A stretch of DNA of 64,000 bases, taken from the NCBI GenBank assembly GCA_036504995.1, contig DASXUG010000001.1:133956-197955 (forward strand). The letters are read 5' to 3'. How positions within the stretch are numbered: position 1 is the first letter of the stretch; every line of letters starts with the position of its first letter. The stretch comes from DASXUG01 sp036504995 (GTDB lineage Bacteria; Pseudomonadota; Gammaproteobacteria; Burkholderiales; Methylophilaceae). The position numbers and the translations under genes were made by a program. Shown piece after piece: positions 33,538-44,834 of this stretch. The notes under the pieces were generated by a model. It searched no databases. It was not told where the DNA came from and was given only the letters and a program-made list of their open reading frames with translations.

Positions 33538-35472
33538 CTAAATATCTGCCTTATCAAAAAACTTAACCACTTGCGGTTGTGGTAGTTGCAAAATGTTTTT
33601 TCTTACTTTGCCCATTACGTGCATTTCACAGGGTTTGCAGTCAAATTTAAGCGTATAGCGGTCATTGCCGCTAATCAGCGTCATAGGCTCTGCCGTTACC
33701 GTACCTTGCACACCGATCACGCCCTTGGCCTCTTTGGGGCACAAGCCGTGGCTGTAGCGTAGGCAATGTTTGGTAATCATCACAGGCACTTCGCCCAACT
33801 CTTCATTGGATTCATAAGCTTTTGCGATGATTTTTACGCCATGTTTTTGGTAAAAAGCGCGCGCTTGCTGGTTATAAACATTGGCAAGATAAGTGAGCGT
33901 ATCTTCTGGATAGGTCGCAGGAGGCTCAATGGCAGCGCGCCTAGTTGGTCGGTCGTAGCCCAATGCGCGGACCTGCATCAGTTGATCAATGGCTTCACGC
34001 CGTAAGTTGTTAACTACGGAGGCTGGCAAAAACCAAGCTTGGCTGATTTCTAAATGGACCGCTTTTATAATAAAGTCGGTGCTGCCTAATTTGCTTAAAT
34101 TGTCTTTTAGGTTGGTCTCGGCTTTGTGGCTATCGTTGGCGACTTGTTTTTCTGCAACACATTGTGCGGTGGTGCTAAACCCATGTTCATCTGTGAGGGT
34201 AAGTGCAAAACCTTCACGTGTTTCGTAAAGTGTCATCTCGACAGCGATTTTTCGGCTGGCGGATTCTTTCTCCAGCAGGCGCATAAAAGCGTGGTCGCGG
34301 TTGCGATAAATCATGGTGTTGTTGCGAATATCAACAGGCATTTCGTTCGGGTACAGTCTTTGACTTTGTTTGGAGCTGCTTTGAACAGTATTCACACGCA
34401 AGCCAACTAGCGCTTTATGCACATCAAAAAAACATACGCCATCACCATTATGCAGATCAATATCGGTGGCAACTTCAATAAAATCCTTGCCCACTTTTGT
34501 GACTTTGCCTAGTTCTTCGCCTGCAAATTTGGGGGTATCAAATGCACCGATGTCGGCTTGGCGACCGTTGGCGAAATAATCTGTAGCACTACGGTTAAAG
34601 GTTTTTTCTGGCTGTGGGGTAAAGGTGTAAGTCGCGTATCCTGCGGATGTTTTCGCATATTCTGGCATATCTAACAAAATGTCATCCAACAACTGGCGAT
34701 AATGTGCAGTGGCATTTTTTACATAGGGTAAATCTTTGTAGCGACCTTCAATTTTAAAGCTACTGATCCCTGCATCAATTAATGCGCGTAAGTTGGCACT
34801 TTGATCGTTATCTTTCATGGACAGATAGTGTTTGTCTTTGCCGATGATGCGGCCTTTTTGGTCTTCTAAAGTATAAGGCAGGCGACACTCTTGTGAACAT
34901 TCGCCACGGTTAGCGCTACGCCCTGTATGTGCGTGGCTGATAAAACATTGACCGCTAAATGCGACACATAATGCACCGTGGATAAAATATTCCAAATTGG
35001 CCGTGGTCGCATCTGCAATTTGCTTGACGGTACGAATATCCAGTTCACGTGCCAGCACCAGTTGACTAAAGCCGACTTGGTCTAAAAATTGTGCTTTTTC
35101 GACGGTACGAATATCGGTTTGTGTGCTTGCATGTAGTTGAATGGGCGGTAAATCCATTTCCAATAAGCCCATGTCTTGTACGATCAGTGCGTCCACACCG
35201 GCTTCGTACAACTGATGTACCAATTGGCGCACACCCTCAAGCTCGTTGTCATGAAAAATGGTATTGAGTGCTACGAAAACTTCGGCATGATAGCGATGTG
35301 CGTGTTTAGCTAAGCGTGCAATATCCATTACTGAGTTAGGCGCCTTGGCGCGCGCACCAAAGGCAGGGCCACCAATATAGACTGCATCCGCACCATGGTT
35401 GATGGCTTCAATGCCGAAATCGGCATTTTTAGCAGGGGCGAGGAGTTCGAGGTGGCGACGGGAGAGCTTCAT
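33538..35472 (-). CDS. rlhA: U32-family protein, probable 23S rRNA C2501 hydroxylase RlhA
   Basis: A 644-aa protein. The U32 peptidase-like TIM barrel occupies about residues 5-320 (LELLAPAKNADFGIEAINHG; the GRSANRGECSQECR Cys cluster). A second domain resembling DUF3656 follows, then a Cys-rich C-terminus (CLRYSHGLCPKEA; CKPCEM). The length and extra domains fit RlhA (YdcP), which hydroxylates C2501 of 23S rRNA, better than the shorter TrhP/YegQ proteins acting on tRNA uridine-34. Single gene. Confidence 0.8.
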   Translation of the reverse strand: MKLSRRHLELLAPAKNADFGIEAINHGADAVYIGGPAFGARAKAPNSVMDIARLAKHAHRYHAEVFVALNTIFHDNELEGVRQLVHQLYEAGVDALIVQDMGLLEMDLPPIQLHASTQTDIRTVEKAQFLDQVGFSQLVLARELDIRTVKQIADATTANLEYFIHGALCVAFSGQCFISHAHTGRSANRGECSQECRLPYTLEDQKGRIIGKDKHYLSMKDNDQSANLRALIDAGISSFKIEGRYKDLPYVKNATAHYRQLLDDILLDMPEYAKTSAGYATYTFTPQPEKTFNRSATDYFANGRQADIGAFDTPKFAGEELGKVTKVGKDFIEVATDIDLHNGDGVCFFDVHKALVGLRVNTVQSSSKQSQRLYPNEMPVDIRNNTMIYRNRDHAFMRLLEKESASRKIAVEMTLYETREGFALTLTDEHGFSTTAQCVAEKQVANDSHKAETNLKDNLSKLGSTDFIIKAVHLEISQAWFLPASVVNNLRREAIDQLMQVRALGYDRPTRRAAIEPPATYPEDTLTYLANVYNQQARAFYQKHGVKIIAKAYESNEELGEVPVMITKHCLRYSHGLCPKEAKGVIGVQGTVTAEPMTLISGNDRYTLKFDCKPCEMHVMGKVRKNILQLPQPQVVKFFDKADI

Positions 35473-35745
35473 GTTGAACGGGGCTAACGGATAATTTAAA
35501 ACTATAACATTTTCTATCCAAGATTAGGGTGGTCAGTGAAATGATGCATGATTGATTTCTGTATAGACTTAATTTTTGGATAGATACTTCAGAATAAATG
35601 GATTAAAAATTTGAATGCTAGTGTACAAGCCTTAAGACTTGGATATACTTGATATTGCAAGCCTAACGAATATATAAAGATTGGGTGTCTATCAGTAACT
35701 GCTTATTGATAACAACCCAGTGACGAAATCGGGTAAATTTGAGCC

Positions 35746-37353
35746 ATGAGTTTTTTTAAGAATTTATTATCACAATGGCGCAGCAGCCTAATCTTTAAAG
35801 CGATTATCAAGATTGCATTAATCGGTCTTGGTGTGCTTTTCATTTTTTCTATTATTAGCTTTTACGCAGTCAAGCAACTGGAGTCTAGTCATGCACAAGA
35901 CCACGTTGCGCAACTAATACCTACTGTAGAAAGTACAGTGCGTATTGCTTGTTATTTAAAAGATCAGCGTTTAGCCAATGAAATTGCTAAAGGGTTAATG
36001 AGCAATTTATCTGTAGCTGGCGTGCGAATTACGGCGTATGGCAAAGTTTTGGCCGAGGTTAAAAACAACTATATCGATATTGACCAAGTTAACCCAAGCC
36101 AGCGCATAAGTAAAAAAGTAAGTTCGATTATTGATAGTGAAGTCAATATCGGGGAAATTATCATTGTTTCAGACAAGGCTTATATACAGGCTCAAGCTAG
36201 TAGTTATTCATCATTGGTGGCGCTTATTTTGTGTATTGCCGTAGTTTTATCTACAGCACTGATTGCTTTTATTGTATTGCGCAATATCTTGCAACCTATC
36301 AAGCTGTTTGCCAGCAATTTACACAGATTTGATCCGCAATCTATGCAGCGATTAGAACCGCCTGCTGAGCATAAAGCGGACGAGTTAGGCAGCCTTGCCG
36401 ATGACTTTAATAGCCTGATTGATCGCGCTGCCGTGATACAAAAGCGAGAGCGCTTTTTAACAAAGCAGATTGAGCAGAACGATCGGAAATTTAGGGTGCT
36501 GGTAGAGAACTCGGTGATTGGTTTGTTTGAAGTCAACGAAGCAGGGGAGTTATTAAGTGCTAATAGTGCTTTTTATACCATTTTTAATATTCCAGAAGAT
36601 AGAAAAGATGAGCCACACACCCTCAATCTAAAGCAGTTATTGCCAAGTGATGCTAATCGTATTGCTAAGATGGTTAATCGCGTATCTCTGGATAAAATAC
36701 AGCAAAAGCAAGAGTTTGAGATGATCTCTCGCCTAAGTAAAACCAGCTCATGGCTACAAATGATATTGGAATATGGTGAGAATGGTGCAATTCAAGGCTT
36801 GGTACATGATGTGACTGACCATAAAAAGAAAGCGCTGGAAACGCAATCAATGTTGGAACGTGACACGCTGACGGGCGCCTATAATCGACGCGGGATGTAT
36901 GCAAGACTGGATGCCGTATATGAGGCTTTTGTATCTGATAACAACCATGGCTTTACCATTATGCTGGTTGACTTAGATTGGTTTAAACAGGTTAATGATA
37001 CCTATGGGCACGAAGCGGGTGATATAGTGCTTACTATCGTTACGCGTCGCTTAGAGTCTATATTGCGTGATGATGACACGATTGCGCGGCTGGGTGGTGA
37101 TGAGTTCTTGTTGATACTGCCTACGCTCAAAATACGGGAGTGGGCAACGCATTTGGGTGAGCGTATTATCGGTTCGCTCATGAGCGAAATTAATATCGGT
37201 GAAGGCCGTATTGTAAAAATTGGCGCGAGTATTGGCGTAGCCACTAGCCACGCCAAAGACACCAGTATGGATATGCTGCTTAAACGCGCGGATGCTGCAA
37301 TGTACAGTGCTAAGCGTGCAGGTAAGTGCCAACTTTACTATTCAGATTATTAG
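35746..37353 (+). CDS. Membrane-bound PAS-GGDEF diguanylate cyclase
   Basis: A 535-aa protein that should make cyclic di-GMP. Order: membrane helix (about 20-42), periplasmic sensor (about 45-150), second helix (about 155-178), HAMP linker (about 180-232), PAS domain (about 250-365) and GGDEF domain (about 370-535). The active site GGDEF is intact (about 450-454). An RxxD inhibitory site (RDDD) sits five residues before it, so product feedback is expected. No EAL domain. A 16-bp hairpin overlaps its stop codon. The sensed signal is unknown. Confidence 0.92.
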   Translation: MSFFKNLLSQWRSSLIFKAIIKIALIGLGVLFIFSIISFYAVKQLESSHAQDHVAQLIPTVESTVRIACYLKDQRLANEIAKGLMSNLSVAGVRITAYGKVLAEVKNNYIDIDQVNPSQRISKKVSSIIDSEVNIGEIIIVSDKAYIQAQASSYSSLVALILCIAVVLSTALIAFIVLRNILQPIKLFASNLHRFDPQSMQRLEPPAEHKADELGSLADDFNSLIDRAAVIQKRERFLTKQIEQNDRKFRVLVENSVIGLFEVNEAGELLSANSAFYTIFNIPEDRKDEPHTLNLKQLLPSDANRIAKMVNRVSLDKIQQKQEFEMISRLSKTSSWLQMILEYGENGAIQGLVHDVTDHKKKALETQSMLERDTLTGAYNRRGMYARLDAVYEAFVSDNNHGFTIMLVDLDWFKQVNDTYGHEAGDIVLTIVTRRLESILRDDDTIARLGGDEFLLILPTLKIREWATHLGERIIGSLMSEINIGEGRIVKIGASIGVATSHAKDTSMDMLLKRADAAMYSAKRAGKCQLYYSDY

Positions 37354-37374
37354 TGCGCTCTGAATAGTAAAGTT
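37331..37374. terminator. 16-bp perfect hairpin overlapping the GGDEF stop codon
   Basis: AACTTTACTATTCAGA (37331-37346) and TCTGAATAGTAAAGTT (37359-37374) form a perfect stem. The left arm codes for the last residues of the cyclase, and the TAG stop (37351-37353) is in the loop. Short T and A runs flank it. It lies between convergent genes and could stop both. Confidence 0.7.
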
Positions 37375-37428
37375 TAGTCAAAAACCAGACAACAGACTCA
37401 CTCACGGTGGCCTAGTTGAGCTGTATTA

Positions 37429-38667
37429 CTATAATCCAGCTTTTGCTTGCTCCTCTAACACACCTTCTTCCACACCTGCGGCTTCGGTGAGTTTTGCTAC
37501 ATTATCTTTGGTAAAGAAACCATCAAAGTCGCCATAGCGCTGCACGTACTCAATAATGAGTGAGGAGTGCTCTGAAGCGTTTGAGAAAATTTGTTTCAAG
37601 CCTTCTTCACGTGAGCCAATCACATCAAGTAAGAAGCCTTTGCCTTGGTTGGCAATTTGTTTCACAATAAATTCAATGTTTTCTAGACCATCTCGCTCAC
37701 CATCTTTCACTGCAATTGCGATGTGGTGCAGGCGAGGGCCGTAGTTACGTACAAATGTTTCCGTTGGCGAGGGCAGTTGTTCTAAGTGGTTCACAAAGTA
37801 GGGCGTATTGTTCGCCGTAAAAACCTTGGCTGGGCTCTTTGATTCTGGAAACTGGTGCACACTCTTAGTGACGTTGGTGGAGGAGTTTTGATCCCAGATA
37901 TTATAAGCGCCCCAGAAATAATAGCTCGACCATGATAGATATTCCAAAATCGCCACCTCGCGGTTTTGGCTGTAAACCCGTGTCGCCAAATGATCTACTG
38001 GAAGCAGTAAGTCATCAATACGCAGTTTTGTTTGTGCTTCTTTCGCGGCTAAGTAGGCTTCCTGTACGTCTGGGCGAATGACGCTCATGCCCAGTGCGTA
38101 TACGCGTAGCTCGTTGGGCTGGCGCTCTAAGTAACCGACAATGTTGTGTGTGTAAGGCGATGGTTTGCTAATCGCTACGTTACCTGGCAATTCTAATTTG
38201 CGCACTTCATCTTGAGAGAAAAAGCGAAATTCGCGTTCCTCCTGTAAACGTACCACATCATGCATATTGCTTACCCGAATAATCTCGCCCATGTAACGGC
38301 TATTGGGTTTCTTGGCGCCCACTGGGTAAATCTCATTTAACGCACGGAAGATGCCACGGAAATTGGGGTCCTTCACTTCGCGAATGATTAAATCGGGTGA
38401 GTTAAGGTCTATGCGTAGAATATGTGTCCAATGCTTTTCACTCTCGAGTGTAACCAAGTAGTGGTAAGGAGTCATCAAGGACATTTCTGCGATATATTGG
38501 ATGGAGTGATCTGGATCCACTGTAATCATGAGCGCATCAATCTCGTGAATCATCGCGGTGAGGCCCATGCGATCACGCTCTTCTAATAGTTTGACTAGGT
38601 ATTCTTCAAAGAATGCGGAGTTTTCTTTGTCGCCATGGCGAGCATAATTGAGGGAGTTATAGTGCAT
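37429..38667 (-). CDS. HPPD-like VOC-family protein in the alpha-E operon
   Basis: A 412-aa soluble protein whose C-terminal part resembles 4-hydroxyphenylpyruvate dioxygenase. The three candidate Fe(II) ligands are His226 (PVDHLA), His315 (LHHIAIAV) and Glu373 (IIEYVQRYG), with LKQIFS before the last, as in HPPD. The Glu lies closer to the second His than in true HPPD, and the N-terminal 200 residues do not look like HPPD. It follows the transglutaminase gene by 39 bp on the same strand, so it is probably the fourth gene of that operon. The substrate may be a keto acid or a peptide-linked group; neither is shown. Confidence 0.7.
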   Translation of the reverse strand: MHYNSLNYARHGDKENSAFFEEYLVKLLEERDRMGLTAMIHEIDALMITVDPDHSIQYIAEMSLMTPYHYLVTLESEKHWTHILRIDLNSPDLIIREVKDPNFRGIFRALNEIYPVGAKKPNSRYMGEIIRVSNMHDVVRLQEEREFRFFSQDEVRKLELPGNVAISKPSPYTHNIVGYLERQPNELRVYALGMSVIRPDVQEAYLAAKEAQTKLRIDDLLLPVDHLATRVYSQNREVAILEYLSWSSYYFWGAYNIWDQNSSTNVTKSVHQFPESKSPAKVFTANNTPYFVNHLEQLPSPTETFVRNYGPRLHHIAIAVKDGERDGLENIEFIVKQIANQGKGFLLDVIGSREEGLKQIFSNASEHSSLIIEYVQRYGDFDGFFTKDNVAKLTEAAGVEEGVLEEQAKAGL

Positions 38668-38706
38668 GTTTGAGTGACCTGTTGCTAAAATGAAAAAAGA
38701 AAGGGA

Positions 38707-39507
38707 CTATTGTTGTGATTGTTGCTGGATTTGTTCTACTTGTACACTGACTTTCATGGCTTCATCCCCGCCGCCTACGCGCATGCCGCTGACGGGGGAA
38801 GCCTCACGGTAATCCAAGCCTACGGCAAGGCGTACATGTTTACCATTGGTTTTACATTGATTTAATACATCAAAACTTTGCCAGCCTAAGCCCTCGAGCC
38901 ATATATCTGCCCATGCATGACTTTCCATTTGGCGAGCATCATCAGTAAATAGATAGCCACTGACGTAACGTGCTGGTATGCCAATTTCACGACAACACGC
39001 AAGTAAAACGTGCGTTTGATCTTGGCAAACGCCCTCGCCCAAAGCAAAGGCTTGTGCGGCCGTGGTTTTAACCTCAGTGCTACCTTTGACATAAGCAATT
39101 TTTGCTTTGATTTGTTTCATCATCAATAAAATCAATTCGGCACTTTTAGCTTGTTTGGCAAATGTTGCGGCAAACGCTTTAACCGCGTTATCAGGTTGTG
39201 TCAGTGGGGTTTGCCGCAAATAAATGGGTAACGGGATAGTTTCTAGCATGGCTGTTTCAACGATATTGGTTTCAACTTCGCCAAAAGCAGTGATGCTGAC
39301 TTCTTGGTGCGGGTTATCTATCACCAAGGTTTGTGTGACGTTACCATGTGCATCTTCAAATGTGTGTAAATTGCCGTTGACGCGCACATCCCAATGTAAC
39401 AAACGCTGCCCATGTGCGTTTTGAGGAGTTAACCGCAATTGCTGTATGGTGTAATCCACTACTTCACTATAGGCATAATGCGTTTTATGTTCTATTTTGA
39501 GTAACAT
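38707..39507 (-). CDS. Transglutaminase-like cysteine peptidase family protein
   Basis: A 266-aa protein with a bacterial transglutaminase N-terminal domain (MLLKIEHKTHYAYSEVV; QLRLTPQN) and a core papain-like fold. The triad is Cys161 (GEGVCQDQTH), His197 (SHAWADIW) and Asp213 (SFDVLN). The ATG at 39507 is chosen; a TTG 6 bp upstream is also in frame. Homologues sit next to ATP-grasp and alpha-E genes in many bacteria and are proposed to act on the peptide those genes make. Cytoplasmic; no signal peptide. Confidence 0.88.
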   Translation of the reverse strand: MLLKIEHKTHYAYSEVVDYTIQQLRLTPQNAHGQRLLHWDVRVNGNLHTFEDAHGNVTQTLVIDNPHQEVSITAFGEVETNIVETAMLETIPLPIYLRQTPLTQPDNAVKAFAATFAKQAKSAELILLMMKQIKAKIAYVKGSTEVKTTAAQAFALGEGVCQDQTHVLLACCREIGIPARYVSGYLFTDDARQMESHAWADIWLEGLGWQSFDVLNQCKTNGKHVRLAVGLDYREASPVSGMRVGGGDEAMKVSVQVEQIQQQSQQ

Positions 39508-39584
39508 AATCAAACAGCCTGTTTAGATAGAAAATTGATCAATGGTGTAGGGTTTGAGCACATGTCCTGAGCTTGGTTCTGCAA

Positions 39585-40526
39585 TTAATGCGCGTTAATA
39601 AAGCTCCGCTGCATTTCTATCCCCAATTGATTATTGGCGCGTATAAATGCCCCCAAAAACTCGTGCAAACCTTCTTTGTAGATTTCGCTCATTTTTCCGT
39701 AGTGCATTCTAGCGTGTAACTCACCTGCCAGTCGTCGGCACTCGTTGTCACGACGCCCTACTAGTTGATCTAAAATAGTGGTAATTTCACCATAACACGC
39801 ATGTAGCGAGCGTGGCATATCTTCACGTAAAATTAATAATTCGGCAACACGCGCAGGCTCAATACTGTCACTAAACACCTTTTGATAGGCCTGAAAGGCG
39901 GAAACCGAGCGTAACAAGGCACTCCACTCATAGTAATCTACAGTAGAAGTCACTTCCTCACCATCAGTTAGCAGCAAATGGTATTTCACATCGAGAATAC
40001 GCGCAGTGTTGTCGGCTCTCTCCATAAAAGTACCCAGCCGAACGAAGCGGAATGCATCGTCGCGCAACATCGTGCCAAAGCTAACGCCGCGAAATAAGTG
40101 TGAACGAGATTTCACCCAGTCACAAAACTCGTGTAAGCCACCTTTTGAGAAGTCTTTGCCAAAAAATTGGCTAAATTCTAACCATAGTGTATTGATGTTT
40201 TCCCATGTTTCAGTAGTCAGCGCCACTCTTACCGAGCGCGCGTTTTCACGGGCATGGTATAGACAATTATAGATGCTGGAGGGATTTTTTTCGCCCATAG
40301 CCAGAAACTGAATCACGTTACTGGCAGTGTACTCATCGTATTCGGCTTCAAACACATCAATCGTGCCCGAAATCTCCAATGCTGGCGTCCATAACGCAGC
40401 TTCGCTATCAGCGGCATTGGGCACGAGTGACATGTTATGAGTCACATCTAAGATACGTGCCATGTTTTCTGCACGTTCAATGTATCGCGCCATCCAATAT
40501 AAATGATCTGCGGTGCGACTTAACAA
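39585..40526 (-). CDS. Alpha-E domain protein
   Basis: A 313-aa, nearly all-helical protein of the COG2307 type. It begins MLSRTADHLYWMARYIERAE, the diagnostic start, with a second copy of the pattern near RFVRLGTFMERADNTARILD (about 168-187). The start codon is TTG at 40526, preceded by GGAGAT. Always found with the circularly permuted ATP-grasp gene, which lies just upstream. Its biochemical role is not established. Confidence 0.9.
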   Translation of the reverse strand: MLSRTADHLYWMARYIERAENMARILDVTHNMSLVPNAADSEAALWTPALEISGTIDVFEAEYDEYTASNVIQFLAMGEKNPSSIYNCLYHARENARSVRVALTTETWENINTLWLEFSQFFGKDFSKGGLHEFCDWVKSRSHLFRGVSFGTMLRDDAFRFVRLGTFMERADNTARILDVKYHLLLTDGEEVTSTVDYYEWSALLRSVSAFQAYQKVFSDSIEPARVAELLILREDMPRSLHACYGEITTILDQLVGRRDNECRRLAGELHARMHYGKMSEIYKEGLHEFLGAFIRANNQLGIEMQRSFINAH

Positions 40527-40602
40527 ATTAAATCTCCTTGTGTACCCATTTTAGAAATAATCTATTTTGTAATTGGTATTGTAGTTTAGCGCCTAAAGAT
40601 TG

Positions 40603-42024
<1,422 letters not shown>

Positions 42025-42303
42025 GTCTCTATCCACGCAAAGCCTGTGCCAGTTTATGAAAGTTATTTAAAGTCATTAGCTTACATTTTATATTGGGGAG
42101 ATTATTCCACTTTCGCACCATAATAGTGCCATTTTCAAAATACCCTGCCTTAGATTGAGGCTTTTATTCAAAATTAACAAAGCCTGCTCGATGGAGTGAG
42201 GTTACCCGTATTTCGGCTTGAATTGACAATTATTTGCAAATTGATTGAATTTCAATGAGTTAAAGGTTTACAAAAACAAGCAAAGTCTTTTAGAATCGGG
42301 TCT

Positions 42304-42864
42304 ATGAGAAAGTTACTACCGCAATTTTGTTTATTTTTTGGCTTGTGCATGGTTTGTATCAGCAGTTTTGCTGATGAGGCATCAGCTGGCAACGAGCCGC
42401 AACTAAGCGCTGAAAGCAGCGCTACGTGGTCAAGTACCGTACAAGAAGTTATGCTGAGCGCGATCAGCTTAAGTGGTATCAAATACAAATATGGCGGTGT
42501 AACTCCAGAAACTGGTTTTGATTGCAGTGGTTTTGTGCGCTATGTGTTTCAGCAAGCGGCCAATTTAACTTTACCTCATGGCGCGCGTGCGTTAAGTCAA
42601 TTGGGTCAAACGGTGGCGCAGGATAATCTGCAACCAGGGGATTTGGTATTTTTCAATACATTAAAGTCTTCGTTCTCACATGTGGGCATTTATTTAGGCA
42701 ATAATCGATTTATTCACTCACCTAGTCCCGGCCAATCTGTATCGATTATGAGTATGAATGATAGCTATTGGTCCAAGCGCTTTAATGGTGCAAGGCGTAT
42801 TACATCATCTCAGAGTGGGACCCTGTCAATTAAAGAGCTCACTCAGCCTACGCCTGCTGAATAG
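42304..42864 (+). CDS. NlpC/P60 family (C40) peptidoglycan endopeptidase
   Basis: A 186-aa exported protein. It has a signal peptide of about 23 residues (ends SSFADEA) and one catalytic domain: Cys74 in GFDCSGFVRYVF, His126 in FSHVGIYLG and His138 in RFIHSP. Resembles E. coli MepS/NlpC hydrolases that cut D-Glu-mDAP or mDAP-D-Ala crosslinks. No lipobox is obvious. Divergent from the ATP-grasp operon. Confidence 0.9.
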   Translation: MRKLLPQFCLFFGLCMVCISSFADEASAGNEPQLSAESSATWSSTVQEVMLSAISLSGIKYKYGGVTPETGFDCSGFVRYVFQQAANLTLPHGARALSQLGQTVAQDNLQPGDLVFFNTLKSSFSHVGIYLGNNRFIHSPSPGQSVSIMSMNDSYWSKRFNGARRITSSQSGTLSIKELTQPTPAE

Positions 42865-42867
42865 ACT

Positions 42868-43152
42868 TTAATCTTTTTTTACATCGCTGTGCCCAAGTGG
42901 GCGTAGTGGGTCAATTACATCGCGAATCAATTGTTTTAACTCTTTGGACTCAGGAAATCTTTCTGCCTGCTTGCGCGAAAATAAGATTTCATTATTTAAT
43001 CGTACTTCGAAAATACCCCCTGTGCCAGGTTTGAGTGTGAGCGCAGCAATATCGCCCTCAAACGTGGTGAGCAGCTCTTGCGCCATCCATGCAGCGCGTA
43101 GCAGCCATCGACACTGGGTACAGTATTCAATTTCTACATGATGATTTGACAT
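42868..43152 (-). CDS. SelT/SelW/SelH (Rdx) family protein
   Basis: A 94-aa thioredoxin-like protein with the redox motif CTQC (11-14) after the conserved VEIEYC, and GTGGIFEVRLNNEIL in the middle, as in Rdx-family proteins. The selenocysteine position of eukaryotic relatives is Cys here. Presumed redox role; no partner is visible. It ends 3 bp from the NlpC/P60 stop on the other strand. Confidence 0.9.
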   Translation of the reverse strand: MSNHHVEIEYCTQCRWLLRAAWMAQELLTTFEGDIAALTLKPGTGGIFEVRLNNEILFSRKQAERFPESKELKQLIRDVIDPLRPLGHSDVKKD

Positions 43153-43398
43153 GGCTAAACTTTCTTAACATAGGCAATTGCGACATAACTTATACAATGT
43201 TGTCCGATATAAGTCTTCAATCGCCTTTGCAACTATATTTTAACTAGTGGAAAATGAAACTATTGTTATAATCTTTGTCTTAGATTCATTCGTTAGTTTT
43301 AATGCAATAAACAAACAAAACCTTTATAAGCAGCAACTTTAACCCAAGTAGACAACTCAAGTAAACTTAGCCGTCATCCCTCTAGGAATCATTATTAC

Positions 43399-44823
43399 AT
43401 GCGCACAAAATTCGAAAAAATTGGCTTAGTCACTGTTGGCGCAGTGTTAGGCGTTATGCTGAGCTTTAATTACTCTGCAATTGCAGAAAAAGCTGGGCTC
43501 GCTGAAAAAGAAGTCACAAAAACACAATTACCTATTGATGAGTTACGCGCGTTTTCTGAAATTTTTGCCAAAATTAAAAGTGATTATGTCGAGCCAGTTG
43601 AGGACAAAAAGCTGCTTAACGATGCCATCAATGGCATGGTGACTGGTCTTGACCCGCACTCTTCTTATTTGGATGTGGATGGATTTAAAGATTTGCAGGC
43701 TGGCACACAAGGCGAATTTGGTGGTTTAGGTATTGAAGTTGGTATGGAAGATGGTTTTGTAAAAGTGGTTTCACCTATTGAAGATACGCCAGCCTATAAA
43801 GCAGGGATCAAGAGTGGTGACTTCATTATTCAGTTAGATGACACCCCAGTGAAGGGCATGGCTTTAAACGATGCGGTGAAGCGCATGCGTGGTAAAGCCA
43901 ATACGCCGATTAAGCTTACGATTTTACGCAAGGGCGAGGCTAAGCCATTAGTATTTACCTTGATGCGTGCCGTGATTAAAACGCAAAGTGTTAAATATAA
44001 GCTAACAGAAAATGGCTATCCTTATGTACGTATTACCCAGTTCCAAGAGCACACGGGCGAAGATTTAGCCAAAGCACTTAAAGATTTGCGCGAGCAGAAC
44101 AAAGCGCCATTTAAAGGCATTATTTTAGATCTGCGTAACAATCCGGGTGGGTTGCTGAATGCGGCGGTAGGGGTTTCGGCGACATTTTTACCTAAAGACA
44201 GCCTTGTGGTCTACACAGAAGGTCGTACTGAAGACGCAAAAATGCACTTAACTGCAAACCCAGAAAATTATTTGCGTGGGCCAAACAGTGTGGACTACCT
44301 TAAAGATATTCCAGCTGAGTTAAAAACCATTCCTATGGTGGTGCTTGTGAATGGTGGGTCTGCTTCTGCCTCTGAAATTGTATCGGGCGCACTGCAAGAT
44401 TTAAAACGTGCCGTGATTATGGGTACGCAAAGCTTTGGTAAAGGTTCTGTACAAACCATTCTTCCACTTAATAATGGTACGGCGATTAAACTTACTACCG
44501 CACGTTATTTTACGCCGAATGGTCGTTCAATTCAGGCTAAAGGGATAGTGCCGGATATTGTAGTGGAAGAGGGTACGGTGAACACGATTGACCAAAGTGG
44601 TGGTTTGCGTGAAGCCGATTTAACTGGACATTTGTCTAATCCTAAAGATAGTGAAGCCCCCGCCAAGCGTGTGGTTGATGAGTCTAAAGATAAAGCATCT
44701 GATAAAGCAGATGACAAAAAAACTGACGATAAAAAACCAACTGAGCCAGGCTCAAAAAATGATTATCAGTTTAATCAAGCGCTGAACTTACTCAAAGGCC
44801 TGCAAATTCTGCAGCAGAAGTAA
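43399..44823 (+). CDS. ctpA: C-terminal processing protease (S41 family)
   Basis: A 474-aa periplasmic serine protease. It has an N-terminal signal/anchor (about 7-25), a PDZ domain (about 95-180; GGLGIEVGMEDGFV) and a catalytic domain with the Ser-Lys dyad Ser323 (GGSASASEI) and Lys348 (GTQSFGKGSV). The tail is low-complexity Lys/Asp (DKASDKADDKKTDDKK). Such enzymes process or degrade envelope proteins, including murein hydrolases; the nearby NlpC/P60 hydrolase is a conceivable substrate, by inference only. Confidence 0.94.
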   Translation: MRTKFEKIGLVTVGAVLGVMLSFNYSAIAEKAGLAEKEVTKTQLPIDELRAFSEIFAKIKSDYVEPVEDKKLLNDAINGMVTGLDPHSSYLDVDGFKDLQAGTQGEFGGLGIEVGMEDGFVKVVSPIEDTPAYKAGIKSGDFIIQLDDTPVKGMALNDAVKRMRGKANTPIKLTILRKGEAKPLVFTLMRAVIKTQSVKYKLTENGYPYVRITQFQEHTGEDLAKALKDLREQNKAPFKGIILDLRNNPGGLLNAAVGVSATFLPKDSLVVYTEGRTEDAKMHLTANPENYLRGPNSVDYLKDIPAELKTIPMVVLVNGGSASASEIVSGALQDLKRAVIMGTQSFGKGSVQTILPLNNGTAIKLTTARYFTPNGRSIQAKGIVPDIVVEEGTVNTIDQSGGLREADLTGHLSNPKDSEAPAKRVVDESKDKASDKADDKKTDDKKPTEPGSKNDYQFNQALNLLKGLQILQQK

Positions 44824-44834
44824 TAGGAGTCATC

